Shown here: positions 17,671 through 26,149 of the stretch, piece after piece
How the letters are laid out: the number at the start of each line of letters is the position of its first letter
Numbering within the stretch: position 1 is the stretch's first letter
Origin: Butyricimonas faecalis
GTDB lineage: Bacteria; Bacteroidota; Bacteroidia; Bacteroidales; Marinifilaceae
Direction of reading: 5' to 3'
NCBI RefSeq assembly: GCF_003991565.1
Contig: NZ_CP032819.1
Coordinates: 3,100,001-3,164,000, forward strand
DNA length: 64,000 nucleotides
Made by a program: the position numbers and the translations under genes
The notes under the pieces: generated by a model
Databases searched by the model: none
The model's input: only the letters and a program-made list of their open reading frames with translations
What the model was told of the DNA's origin: nothing

Positions 17671-19308
17671 ATGCAGAAAAATTATATTCATTATCTCTTT
17701 ATTCTTGTCGTTTGTTGGTTCGCTTTTTTCGTGAATAACGGTTCTGTTTATGAGGATATTATGGAGTCCCGTAATTTGGTTACGGCACATGAAATGATTG
17801 AATATGACAATTGGTTGGTACCCACGATGAACGGTGAATTGCGTTTGGAAAAACCGCCTCTTCCGACATGGGTTGCCGCGGGAATCGAGTATTTACAACC
17901 GGATAATATATCTTTGCAGCGTGCTGCTGCGGGAATTATGGCCACGATGATGGCTTTTTTCCTCTACTTCCTTGCTTTGGCCTTAAGTGGTAACAGACTG
18001 TTGGCTTTACTCTCCGCGTTAGTGTTGGCAACGAGTTTCAATGTCATTATGGCAGGACGGGTGGCAACATGGGACATTTATTGCCATAGCTTCATGTTGG
18101 GTGCTATATTCTTCTTTTATCGGGGAATAAAGAGCGTGCGAACGAGTTGGGCTAATTTTATCTGGGCCGGGGTATTCTTGGGGCTCTCTTTCCTTGGTAA
18201 AGGACCTGTGGCATTCTATGCGTTATTGTTGCCTTTCCTGATTTCATATATATGCATCTATCGGCCTTCTCTCAAGGGAAAAGGTGGGCCTATCGCGGTC
18301 ATGTTGCTGTTGTTTATCGTTATCAGCTTTTGGTGGCCGCTTTACTTGTATGTATTCCACCGGGAGACCGCTTTATCCGTGCTAGCAAAAGAATCGACGG
18401 CATGGATCGAGAGAAATGTTCGTCCCTGGTATTACTACTGGTTGTTCTTTGCCGAGTCGGGAATCTGGGCGCTATTCCTCTTGACCGGTCTGTGTTGGCC
18501 ATGGTTGAAAAAGAAAGTTCGTATGCGTAAGGAATACACGTTTGCTGTTTTATGGATCGTGGTTACCTTGGTCATGCTTTCTTTTTTCCCGGAGAAAAAA
18601 ACTCGTTATCTCTTGCCGTTATTAATCCCGGCAGCGATGGTCGTGGCGCATTATATCGTTTATATATTCATGGCGGCAAAAGAGAAAACGCTTACCGCGG
18701 GTGATCGAATCGTGTTCCGTGTGAATGCTTTTATCCCGGCGTTAATCGCTTTAGGAATGCCGGTTGCCATTTATCTTTTATTTTATCGGGAAGGAGAAAT
18801 CGGGTTGTCTCTTTTGATTATCGTTTCGCTCCTGTTCCTTCTTGCTGCCTATTCTATTTTCGCGGGAGGAGTTAGAATTAAATCGATGAAAGTATTCACG
18901 GGAGTGGTATTGCTGTTGATTCTTGTGGAAACTCTATTGATGTCTCGTGTCGCCAACATGTTCAATAACACGGAAATCAAGAGTATTAAAGCTGTTCGTC
19001 AGATTGAAGAGTTACAGCATCTGCCGTTCTATTATCCGGCCGATGAGGAATTGAGAATCGAACTGGTATATGAAGCCGGTCGTCGCATATTACCTTGGGA
19101 CATGAAAAGTGATACGACCCTCTTGAACTCTCTGCCTATCGTGTTGGTTTCCGGTAAGCCTGCCTCCGAGGTCCTTCCTGCCGGGATGCAGGAGAAAGTG
19201 AATCTGCGTTTAATAGATGTCTACGACAATAATAATCGTCCGAAAACAGATAAAAAACGCTATTCCCCTAAATTCGTCCGTTACGTGACCATCTTGGAGA
19301 AAAAGTAA
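17671..19308 (+). CDS. ArnT/PMT-type membrane glycosyltransferase, second copy
   Basis: 545 residues, divergent from the first copy with about 180 bp between the starts. The first periplasmic loop has the family pattern (EDIMESRNLVTAHEMIEYDNWLVP, then RLEKPPLPTWV with the acidic/KPP signature). About 12 hydrophobic segments are followed by a C-terminal soluble tail. Same inferred chemistry as the first copy: polyprenyl-phosphate-sugar-dependent transfer on the periplasmic face. The two proteins are not near-identical, so they probably have different donors or acceptors. Confidence 0.8.
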   Translation: MQKNYIHYLFILVVCWFAFFVNNGSVYEDIMESRNLVTAHEMIEYDNWLVPTMNGELRLEKPPLPTWVAAGIEYLQPDNISLQRAAAGIMATMMAFFLYFLALALSGNRLLALLSALVLATSFNVIMAGRVATWDIYCHSFMLGAIFFFYRGIKSVRTSWANFIWAGVFLGLSFLGKGPVAFYALLLPFLISYICIYRPSLKGKGGPIAVMLLLFIVISFWWPLYLYVFHRETALSVLAKESTAWIERNVRPWYYYWLFFAESGIWALFLLTGLCWPWLKKKVRMRKEYTFAVLWIVVTLVMLSFFPEKKTRYLLPLLIPAAMVVAHYIVYIFMAAKEKTLTAGDRIVFRVNAFIPALIALGMPVAIYLLFYREGEIGLSLLIIVSLLFLLAAYSIFAGGVRIKSMKVFTGVVLLLILVETLLMSRVANMFNNTEIKSIKAVRQIEELQHLPFYYPADEELRIELVYEAGRRILPWDMKSDTTLLNSLPIVLVSGKPASEVLPAGMQEKVNLRLIDVYDNNNRPKTDKKRYSPKFVRYVTILEKK

Positions 19309-19348
19309 AAGAAAAAGAATATTCTCGCTAAGAGAGAGTTGGTTTCCT

Positions 19349-19356
19349 TATCTTTG
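19349..19356 (+). promoter_or_regulatory. -7 element (TATCTTTG)
   Basis: Perfect TAnnTTTG 22 bases before the start of the AlbA_2 gene at 19379. No clear -33 element. Confidence 0.4.
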
Positions 19357-19378
19357 TAAGATAATTAACTGGCAAAAA

Positions 19379-20881
19379 ATGGATAGCAAGGAATTACAAC
19401 AGATTGTAGCATGCGGGGAAACGAGTACGGTTCAATTTAAGGAACATTTCTCTAATCAAGACAGCATTGCTGCCGAAATGGTGGCCATGTCTAACGCTTG
19501 TGGGGGGATGATTTTATTTGGGATAAAAGACAAGACGGGAGAAATTACGGGTTTGCGTTACCCTGAAATTCAGCAAATTAATTCGATACTGGCAAATATA
19601 GCCACGAATCTGTTGCGTCCGGTTATTTACATACAAACAGAAACGGTGATCATTGACGACCGTGCTGTTCTTGTTGCCCGCGTTGCGGAAGGTGATAATA
19701 AACCTTACAAGGATTTACACGGGGTAATTTGGACGAAACAGGGGGCTGATAAGCGTAAGGTCATGGAGAATAGTGAAATCATTCGATTGTTTCAATGTTC
19801 TGGGATGCTTTATGCCGACGAGCAACCGATTCCTTTCACTTCCGAAAAGGATGTAAACGGAAGTATATTGGATGAATTTATCCGTAAAGAATATGGGCGG
19901 GAGAAAGAGTCTTTTGGTGTTCCCTATACGGAACTTTTACAAAATCTTAATATTCTGAAAGAAAATAGGATGACGTTAGCCGGATTATTGTTTTTTGGTA
20001 AAAATCCTCAACAATTTCGTCCTACTTTTATGATAAAAGCGGTTTCTTTTTTCGGTAACAATATTGCGGGTATTAATTATAGAGATAGTAAGGATATAAC
20101 CGGAACTTTGCCTGAATTATTTGACAAGGGGATGTCTTTTCTGAAAGCAAATCTTCATAGTGTCCAAGCTGGACGAGGATTTAATTCGATCGGACAACTT
20201 GAGATTTCTGAGATTGCGTTAGAGGAATTACTTCAAAACGCTCTTGTACATCGCGACTACACTAGAAACGCTCCGGTGCGGTTACTCATATTTGATAATC
20301 GGGTAGAAATAATCAGCCCGGGTTGTCTGCCAGATGGATTAACCGTAGAAAGCATTAAATTGGGTACAGCCGTCGTGCGTAATCCCTTCGTCGCTAACTT
20401 CTGTGCCAAAATGATGCCTTATCGCGGACTTGGTTCAGGGATTATTCGAGCATTGCGAGAAGAACCGAATTTAGAATTTGTGAACGACTCCGAGAGAATG
20501 CAATTTGTTTCTGTAATAAATCGTGTTTATGATGATAAGATAAATGATCCTATAAACGTTACTGAGGGAATAAATGAGGGGATAAATGATCCTATAAACG
20601 TTACCGAGGGAATAAATGAGGGAATAAATGATCCTATAAACGTTACTGAGGGAATAAATGAGGGAATAAATGATCCTATAAATATTGGAGAGGGAATAAA
20701 TGAGATTGAAACTTTGATTCTTGCTTTTTTAGAGAAAAAACCGGGTGCTAAAGGTGGTGAAATTATTCAATTCCTTCAAAAAGGGACTTCCACGATCGAA
20801 CGTTATTTGAGATCGTTGAAAGAGAAAAACTTAATCGAATATAGAGGTTCGCGTAAGACGGGAGGATATTTCAAAAAATAG
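19379..20881 (+). CDS. ATP-binding protein with AlbA_2/Schlafen-like N-terminal domain and internal 14-aa repeats
   Basis: 500 residues. Residues 10-120 form an AlbA_2 (Schlafen-type) domain (STVQFKEHFSNQDSIAAEMVAMSNACGG, then LFGIKD). Residues about 250-370 are the HATPase_c_4-type C-terminal domain (EIALEELLQNALVHRDY, NRVEIISPG, and YRGLGSGIIRALRE). Residues 388-443 are four copies of a 14-residue repeat built on NDPINVTEGINEGI, followed by a winged-helix-like tail (GAKGGEIIQFLQKGTSTIERYLRSLKEKN). Such proteins are presumed DNA- or RNA-linked regulators; the target is unknown. Monocistronic. Confidence 0.8.
   Translation: MDSKELQQIVACGETSTVQFKEHFSNQDSIAAEMVAMSNACGGMILFGIKDKTGEITGLRYPEIQQINSILANIATNLLRPVIYIQTETVIIDDRAVLVARVAEGDNKPYKDLHGVIWTKQGADKRKVMENSEIIRLFQCSGMLYADEQPIPFTSEKDVNGSILDEFIRKEYGREKESFGVPYTELLQNLNILKENRMTLAGLLFFGKNPQQFRPTFMIKAVSFFGNNIAGINYRDSKDITGTLPELFDKGMSFLKANLHSVQAGRGFNSIGQLEISEIALEELLQNALVHRDYTRNAPVRLLIFDNRVEIISPGCLPDGLTVESIKLGTAVVRNPFVANFCAKMMPYRGLGSGIIRALREEPNLEFVNDSERMQFVSVINRVYDDKINDPINVTEGINEGINDPINVTEGINEGINDPINVTEGINEGINDPINIGEGINEIETLILAFLEKKPGAKGGEIIQFLQKGTSTIERYLRSLKEKNLIEYRGSRKTGGYFKK
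20541..20708 (+). repeat. four tandem copies of a 42-bp in-frame unit
   Basis: Units start at 20541, 20583, 20625 and 20667, exactly 42 bases apart, each opening TAAATGATCCTATAAA. The first three differ at only a few positions; the last is more diverged. Because 42 is a multiple of 3, copy-number change would lengthen or shorten the linker without breaking the frame. Confidence 0.95.
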
Positions 20882-20890
20882 AGAGATGTC

Positions 20891-21556
20891 TTAATGACTA
20901 TGTGGTAACAACGCCCGTTTTAATTCATCTACCGATGCGACAATTCGTTTGGCTCCGGCTTGGGTTAATTCCTCCCGATCCCCGTAGCCGTACAAAACCC
21001 CGATGCAATCAATGCCGGTATTGCGAGCCCCGATGATATCGTGCTTCCGGTCGCCAACCATCACAACGTCACTCAAGTCCCAAATATCATTATTTTCCAG
21101 CACATGGCGTATCACCTCGTCTTTATGCGATAAAGAACCGTCAAGCCCGCTTCCTCCCACGAATTTGAAGTAACGACTCAAGTGGAAATGATCAAGTATC
21201 TTTTCGGCATAATAAGCCGGTTTTCCGGTAGCCAGCATCACTTGCTTCCCGGCCTCGTTTAATTCCTGCAGAAGACGCTCCATGCCGGGATAAACGGCAT
21301 TTTCGTATATGCCCGTCTCCGCGAATCTTTCCCGATACCTCCGGATGCCTTCCTCGGCTTCATCCGTGCTGAAATGACAGAATTCCATCAGGGACTCTTT
21401 CAGCGGGGGACCCACGAATTTGCGTAAATCGTTCAAATCCTTCACCTCTATCCCGAAGTGCTTCAAGGCATATTGGATCGACTTCGTGATCCCTTCCATG
21501 GAATCGGTGACCGTACCGTCAAGGTCTAAAAGAATGTAAGTGTATTCTGGCTGCAT
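20891..21556 (-). CDS. HAD-superfamily phosphatase (phosphoglycolate-phosphatase-like)
   Basis: 221 residues from the ATG at 21556; the frame extends 20 codons further but across the tsf terminator hairpin. HAD motif I is LLDLDGTVTDS (catalytic Asp nucleophile near residue 10), motif II MLATGKP, motif III lysine in SHKDEVI, motif IV VMVGDRKHDIIGA. The cap insertion between motifs I and II is the C1 type of Gph/PGMB enzymes. Substrate unknown. Downstream of tsf but separated from it by a terminator. Confidence 0.85.
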   Translation of the reverse strand: MQPEYTYILLDLDGTVTDSMEGITKSIQYALKHFGIEVKDLNDLRKFVGPPLKESLMEFCHFSTDEAEEGIRRYRERFAETGIYENAVYPGMERLLQELNEAGKQVMLATGKPAYYAEKILDHFHLSRYFKFVGGSGLDGSLSHKDEVIRHVLENNDIWDLSDVVMVGDRKHDIIGARNTGIDCIGVLYGYGDREELTQAGAKRIVASVDELKRALLPHSH

Positions 21557-21574
21557 ATCGTGGGTGTGAGTGGA

Positions 21575-21604
21575 TAAAAAAACAGGCCTATTGCTAAGCC
21601 TGTT
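21575..21604 (-). terminator. terminator after tsf
   Basis: AACAGGC (21581-21587) pairs with GCCTGTT (21598-21604). On the minus strand the stem is followed directly by a run of T, 28 bases past the tsf stop. Confidence 0.65.
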
Positions 21605-21631
21605 CCTATATTTCAAAGATTTATCCCTGTA

Positions 21632-22450
21632 TTAGGCATTCAACGTGAAACGTAAGAAAGCGGTAACAGTTAAATCTTTATCTACACTCTTCAAGTACTC
21701 TCTTACAGACATTTTACCGTCTTGCTCGAAAACTTGGTTTAACAACGTAGACTCTTGGAAGAATTTGTTCAAGCGACCTTGAGCAATTTTATCCAACATG
21801 TTCTCCGGTTTACCTTCTTCACGAGCTTTTTCGCGACCGATCTCGAATTCGTGATCGATAACGTTTTGAGGAATACCGTCTTTATCCACAGCAACAGGAG
21901 CCATGGCTGCCACTTGCATGGCGATATTTTTCTTCACTTGGGTGTCAGCTGCTTTGTTGAAACCAACAACGGTTGCCAACATGTTTCCCGGGTGAATGTA
22001 GATCACGCAATCTTCTGCTTTTATGAAACCGTAATAGCTCAATTCCAGTTTTTCACCGATAACACCGGTTTGTTCTGAAATCTGGTCAGCGATGCTTCTA
22101 CCGTCCAGTTGGATAGCCAACAAATCTTCGGTAGTTGCAGGCATGTTAGCTAAAGCGGCGTCAAGAATCTTCGTCGTGAAAGCGATGAATCCCTCGTTTT
22201 TAGCCACGAAGTCCGTTTCGCAGTTCAAGGAAACCATAACTGCATTCTTTCCATCGGTTTTGGCCAAAACGCATCCTTCTTTTGCTTCTCTGTCTGCACG
22301 TTTGCTTGCAACAACAAGACCTTTCTTACGGATGATATCAACGGCTTTGTCGAAATCTCCTTCAGCTTCTTGTAATGCATGCTTGCAGTCCATCATTCCG
22401 GCGTTTGTTGCTTTACGCAACTTCATCACGTCTGCTGCTTTTATTTCCAT
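21632..22450 (-). CDS. tsf: translation elongation factor Ts
   Basis: Guanine-nucleotide exchange factor for EF-Tu. 272 residues. The UBA-like N-terminal domain contains the EF-Ts signature KLRKATNAGMMDCKHALQEA, followed by the dimerisation core with ALNCETDFVAKN-type sequence (VSLNCETDFVAKNEGF). Last gene of the leftward rplM-rpsI-rpsB-tsf group, 82 bp after rpsB. Confidence 0.97.
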   Translation of the reverse strand: MEIKAADVMKLRKATNAGMMDCKHALQEAEGDFDKAVDIIRKKGLVVASKRADREAKEGCVLAKTDGKNAVMVSLNCETDFVAKNEGFIAFTTKILDAALANMPATTEDLLAIQLDGRSIADQISEQTGVIGEKLELSYYGFIKAEDCVIYIHPGNMLATVVGFNKAADTQVKKNIAMQVAAMAPVAVDKDGIPQNVIDHEFEIGREKAREEGKPENMLDKIAQGRLNKFFQESTLLNQVFEQDGKMSVREYLKSVDKDLTVTAFLRFTLNA

Positions 22451-22532
22451 ATGCTTTAAATCTCCATGTTAATTCGATTTCAGAAGTTAGATCATGCAAT
22501 CTAAAATCTGAAATCTAAAATCAAAAATTAGT

Positions 22533-23318
22533 CTATTCTTCAGAAGCGGTTTCGCTTACTTCAGCCACTTCGTCTTGAGCAGCTTCAGCTTTCTCGGCAC
22601 CTTTCTTGTCTCCTTCTTTCTCTCTCTCGGCTTTTCTTTCAGTCAGACCCTCTTTGATGGCTCCGGCTACCTTGTCGATGATTAAAGAAATAGAAGTTGA
22701 AGCGTCGTCGTTAGCCGGGATCACGAAATCAATTCCTTCCGGGTTTGAGTTCGTATCCACGATAGCGAATACTGGAATTCCCAGCGTGTTAGCTTCTTTT
22801 ACAGCGATATACTCCTTCATCACGTCAACCACGAAAAGAGCTGCCGGAAGACGAGTCAAGTCAGCGATGCTACCCAAGTTCTTCTCCAATTTTGCTCTTT
22901 GACGAGAGATCTGAAGTTTTTCCCGTTTTGAAAGGTGAGCGAAAGTACCGTCTTTTTCCATCTTGTCGATGGTGGTCATTTTCTTCACGGCTTTACGAAT
23001 AGTCGGGAAGTTGGTCAACATACCACCCGGCCATCTTTCAGTCACGAACGGCATATTGATATTAGAAATTTTTTCAGCAACAATGTCCTTAGCCTGTTTC
23101 TTTGTTGCAACAAACAGAATTCTTCTACCTGATTTAGCGATCTGTTTCAAAGCTGCACTTGCCTTGTCCAACATGATGGCTGTTTTGTTCAGGTCAATAA
23201 TGTGGATATCATTACGCTCCATGAAAATATACGGAGCCATTTTAGGATTCCATTTACGGGTAAGGTGTCCAAAGTGACAACCTGCATTTAATAATTCGTC
23301 GAAATTTGTATTTGACAT
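22533..23318 (-). CDS. rpsB: 30S ribosomal protein S2
   Basis: 261 residues. Typical S2 motifs are LLNAGCHFGHLTRKWNPKMAPYIF at the N-terminus, FVATKKQAKDIV, and RWPGGMLTNFPTIRKAV. The C-terminal tail after about residue 225 is highly charged low-complexity sequence (KAEREKEGDKKGAEKAEAAQ), a common lineage-specific extension. In the same direction as rpsI upstream (93-bp gap) and tsf downstream. Confidence 0.97.
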   Translation of the reverse strand: MSNTNFDELLNAGCHFGHLTRKWNPKMAPYIFMERNDIHIIDLNKTAIMLDKASAALKQIAKSGRRILFVATKKQAKDIVAEKISNINMPFVTERWPGGMLTNFPTIRKAVKKMTTIDKMEKDGTFAHLSKREKLQISRQRAKLEKNLGSIADLTRLPAALFVVDVMKEYIAVKEANTLGIPVFAIVDTNSNPEGIDFVIPANDDASTSISLIIDKVAGAIKEGLTERKAEREKEGDKKGAEKAEAAQDEVAEVSETASEE

Positions 23319-23411
23319 TTTGTGTCTTCTTTAAAGTTTACATTCTTAAATTTAATCAATTGTCGGGTAGTTCTCCACAGAAGTCCCGCCAATTTAGATA
23401 CTAAACTCCTA

Positions 23412-23798
23412 TTAACGTTTAGAGAATTGGAATCTCTTACGAGCACCAGGACGTCCCGGTTTCTTACGTTCCACTTCGCGCGGGTCTCTGGTCATGAACC
23501 CTGCTGCTCTTAATTTTGATTTATCCTCTGCGTTTACTTTCACTAATGCTCTGGCAATTCCTAAACGTAAAGCTTCAGCTTGTCCGTTGAAACCTCCACC
23601 TACAAGGTTTACCTTGATGTCATATTGTCCCAACACGCCTAATAACTCAAGCGGTTGTTTTACAATATACTGGAGGGTAGGCAATGTGAAATATTCTTCC
23701 AGGCTTTTCTTGTTGATCGTAATATTGCCTTTTCCTTCGTTAAGATAAACGCGGGCTACCGCTGTTTTTCTTCTACCTACTGCATTTACTACTTCCAT
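23412..23798 (-). CDS. rpsI: 30S ribosomal protein S9
   Basis: 128 residues, normal length. The conserved start [12 protein letters not shown], the middle [20 protein letters not shown] and the C-terminal [17 protein letters not shown] tail, which reaches the P-site tRNA, are all present. Six bases downstream of rplM. Confidence 0.97.
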   Translation of the reverse strand: MEVVNAVGRRKTAVARVYLNEGKGNITINKKSLEEYFTLPTLQYIVKQPLELLGVLGQYDIKVNLVGGGFNGQAEALRLGIARALVKVNAEDKSKLRAAGFMTRDPREVERKKPGRPGARKRFQFSKR

Positions 23799-23804
23799 AC
23801 CTTG

Positions 23805-24260
23805 TTATTTAAGTGCGTTTATATCAATTACTTTGGGCTGTTGTGATTCATGGTTGTGCTCCGGTCCTACGAACAGGTGCATGTTCTTGAATACAGCTCT
23901 TCCAAGGCGATTTTTAGGAAGCATACCTCTAACAGCATGTTCCAGAATTCTTTCCGGGAATCTTTTCATCTCTTCAGCCGGGGTAGAAATCCGTTGACCT
24001 CCAGGATACTGGGTGTGTCTGCGATACTGTTTGTCTGTTAATTTGTTACCCGTGAAGATAACTTTTTCTACGTTGATAATGATTACATTGTCTCCACAAT
24101 CCACGTGGGGAGTGTAACTGGGTTTGTACTTGCCTCTCAATAGTTTCGCAACTTTAGCGGCAAGACGTCCCACAACTTGGTTCTCTGCGTCAATCAAAAC
24201 CCATTCTTTCTGTGCAGTGGCTTTGTTGACATAAGTTGTTTTGTAACTAATCTGATCCAC
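23805..24260 (-). CDS. rplM: 50S ribosomal protein L13
   Basis: 151 residues. Motifs are VLIDAENQVVGRLAAKVAKLLRGK, HVDCGDNVIIINVEK, and HAVRGMLPKNRLGRAVFKNMHLFVGPEHNHESQQP near the C-terminus. It is the first gene of the r-protein/tsf group, preceded by a leader of about 180 nt. Confidence 0.97.
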   Translation of the reverse strand: MDQISYKTTYVNKATAQKEWVLIDAENQVVGRLAAKVAKLLRGKYKPSYTPHVDCGDNVIIINVEKVIFTGNKLTDKQYRRHTQYPGGQRISTPAEEMKRFPERILEHAVRGMLPKNRLGRAVFKNMHLFVGPEHNHESQQPKVIDINALK

Positions 24261-24442
24261 TTTTTTTTAATTAAAAATTAAACTTCTGTTTGTATTTCTT
24301 CGTGGGACTCTCGGCATTCTATCCGGTTGAAAATAACGAGGTTTATCGGGCAAACTGATATAATTTTCAACGGAGACAGGTGCATTGTAAAGAGCATGGC
24401 TAAGGTATCCCTTACAATTTTAGCGAGTACTCCACTCCAAAA
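24261..24442 (-). promoter_or_regulatory. 5' leader of the rplM operon (possible r-protein autoregulatory RNA)
   Basis: From the predicted start near 24442 to the rplM ATG there are about 180 untranslated bases, with AT-rich stretches and a central part able to form local stems. L13 leaders that bind their own protein are known in several bacterial groups including Bacteroidia. No covariation model could be applied here. Confidence 0.35.
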
Positions 24443-24449
24443 TGAGGGG

Positions 24450-24480
24450 CAAAATTACACATTAATACGTGAATTCCAAA
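24450..24480 (-). promoter_or_regulatory. promoter of the rplM-rpsI-rpsB-tsf operon
   Basis: On the minus strand: TTTGG (24480-24476), then TAATTTTG (24457-24450), with 18-19 bases between TTTG and TA. Perfect -7 and good -33. Confidence 0.6.
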
Positions 24481-24966
24481 ACATTCCGCGAAAAGATTTG
24501 TGCCGGAGTGTTTGGATGTACTTCTGAATCATGTGTTTGATGACGGACGATTGGCGTGTATTTTCCGGTATAGGGGGTGTTTATTTCTTGGTTTTACCGT
24601 GTAATTGGCGTAATAATTTGACAATTAGTCAATTCAAGCGGTTTGCTTCCGTATCACTTCCGTGTAAAACGCTATTAGAACGCTATTAGAACGCTATTAA
24701 AACGCTATAGAGAATAGCGTTCTAATAGCACTTTAAAAGTACTTTTTGAATTCTTTATCCAGATATGATCAGGAAGAGACCATGAAGTGGTCATGAAATG
24801 ATGATTTAAATCAGTTTGACGTCTTGATTCCCAGGGTTTAAAGATCTTATAAGGTGAGATTTTGCCATCGAAAATTTCGCGAATGGCAGTGAATAAATCC
24901 CTTGAAGTCTTATGGTCGGTGTGAATAATTGTTGTTAATTTGCAGTGAATCTATTAAAATCATGTT
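24481..24966. other. gene-free stretch between rplM promoter and hemW
   Basis: No convincing open reading frame or RNA gene is seen here. It holds the short 11-bp repeat/inverted-repeat structure described separately (24668-24729), and the remainder is AT-rich sequence without recognisable features. A 66-codon frame at 24327-24527 lies mostly over the rplM leader and shows no protein-like pattern. Confidence 0.6.
24668..24729. repeat. 11-bp tandem repeats followed by a 17-bp inverted copy
   Basis: The unit AACGCTATTAG occurs at 24668, 24679 and (last base changed) 24690, with a shortened fourth copy at 24701. GCTATTAGAACGCTATT (24682-24698) then has a perfect reverse complement at 24713-24729, giving a 17-bp stem with a 14-base loop; the same arm at 24671-24687 offers an alternative, longer-loop pairing. 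No T run follows, so a classic terminator is unlikely. Confidence 0.9.
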
Positions 24967-26088
24967 ATGGGAATCTACGTGCACGTACCTTTTTGCCGGA
25001 GTAAATGTTTTTATTGTGGGTTTTATTCGGTGGCTTCGTTGAAATTGAAAGAGGCGTATTTGAAGGCGATCGAGCGGGAAATAGACTTGCGTAAGGGATA
25101 TTTACCGGAGGACGAAGTGCATACGCTTTATTTTGGAGGTGGAACCCCGTCTTACTTGGAATGGGAGGATTTGAAGCGGGTCGTGGCGACGTTGGAGGCG
25201 AATTATTCTTTCGTACCGGGGGCGGAGCGTACAATTGAGCTGAACCCGGAAGATTTGACGGAGGAGAAGTTGCGGGGGATAAGGGATTTGGGCTTTAACA
25301 GGTTGAGTATCGGGGTGCAGTCTTTTTCGGACGAGCAATTGAAACGAATTAACCGGACGCACTCGGCCCAACAAGCGCGAGAGGGGATTGAGCTTGCCGC
25401 CAACATGGGGTTTGATAATATAAGTATGGATTTGATTATCGGTTTACCGGGGCAGACGGAGGGGGAGTTGTTGGATGACGTGGAGAAGGCAAGTCGTTTG
25501 CCAATAGCTCATTTATCCGTGTATATGTTAAGTATTGATTCAAATACGGTGTTTGAGCATATGGTGAAACGGGGCGAGTTTCGCTTGGAGGATGAGGAGG
25601 TGATGGCCGAACGTTATCAGCGGGTGTGTGAACGGTTGAAAGAGTCGGGTTTTGAACATTATGAAATTTCCAATTTTGCCCGGAACGGGAGATATTCCCG
25701 TCACAATACATCTTACTGGCAACAAAAGCCATACATCGGTTTCGGTCCTTCGGCGCATTCTTACGACCTGCATTCCAGGCAATGGAATACGGCGAATTTG
25801 AAGGTTTATATAGATCATTTAGATAAGGGGATGCTTTCATTTGAAAGAGAGGAGTTAGCATCTGTTGACTTGTATAATGAATACGTGATGACGAGTTTGA
25901 GGACGATGTGGGGAATGGAGAAACAAAAGTTGGAGGGAGATTACGCCGTGTTTTGGAAACAGGTGCAAGAGCAAGTCCGGAAATACGAGAGTTCCGGGGA
26001 TTTGATCGAGGAGAGGGGAAGATGGAAAATTAGCGAGGCCGGATGGGTAATTTCAGATACGATTTTGAGTGATTTGTTCGTGGTCTAG
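24967..26088 (+). CDS. hemW: radical-SAM heme chaperone HemW-like (formerly oxygen-independent coproporphyrinogen oxidase-like)
   Basis: 373 residues. The radical-SAM CxxxCxxC motif is FCRSKCFYCGFYSV at residues 9-22. GGGTPS, LSIGVQSF and DLIIGLPGQT are family motifs, and HYEISNFAR is characteristic of the HemW branch. True HemN has a longer N-terminus and an extra cysteine arrangement. Predicted role: heme trafficking or insertion under anaerobic conditions. Cytosolic. It precedes asnS by 61 bp. Confidence 0.88.
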   Translation: MGIYVHVPFCRSKCFYCGFYSVASLKLKEAYLKAIEREIDLRKGYLPEDEVHTLYFGGGTPSYLEWEDLKRVVATLEANYSFVPGAERTIELNPEDLTEEKLRGIRDLGFNRLSIGVQSFSDEQLKRINRTHSAQQAREGIELAANMGFDNISMDLIIGLPGQTEGELLDDVEKASRLPIAHLSVYMLSIDSNTVFEHMVKRGEFRLEDEEVMAERYQRVCERLKESGFEHYEISNFARNGRYSRHNTSYWQQKPYIGFGPSAHSYDLHSRQWNTANLKVYIDHLDKGMLSFEREELASVDLYNEYVMTSLRTMWGMEKQKLEGDYAVFWKQVQEQVRKYESSGDLIEERGRWKISEAGWVISDTILSDLFVV

Positions 26089-26108
26089 TTTTTTACATGA
26101 AAAAATAC

Positions 26109-26116
26109 TATTTTTG
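26109..26116 (+). promoter_or_regulatory. -7 element (TATTTTTG) for asnS
   Basis: Perfect TAnnTTTG 33 bases before the asnS start. A T-rich block lies upstream, but there is no perfect -33. Confidence 0.45.
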
Positions 26117-26149
26117 CGGTTGTAAGTTTAATATTTAAATGTTTTTCAG

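Noticed and set aside
20541..20708. Regular 42-bp repeats considered as a CRISPR array
   Set aside because: Units are directly adjacent with no unique spacers, and they are translated in frame as part of a protein.
24327..24527. 66-codon plus-strand frame upstream of rplM
   Set aside because: Lies over the rplM leader and promoter on the other strand; composition is not protein-like and there is no start context.
24668..24729. 11-bp repeats considered as replication-origin iterons
   Set aside because: No DnaA boxes, no dnaA or rep gene nearby; the gap lies between ribosomal protein genes and hemW.
24967..26088. True coproporphyrinogen oxidase HemN
   Set aside because: Length and motifs (EISNFA, short N-terminus) fit HemW rather than HemN.
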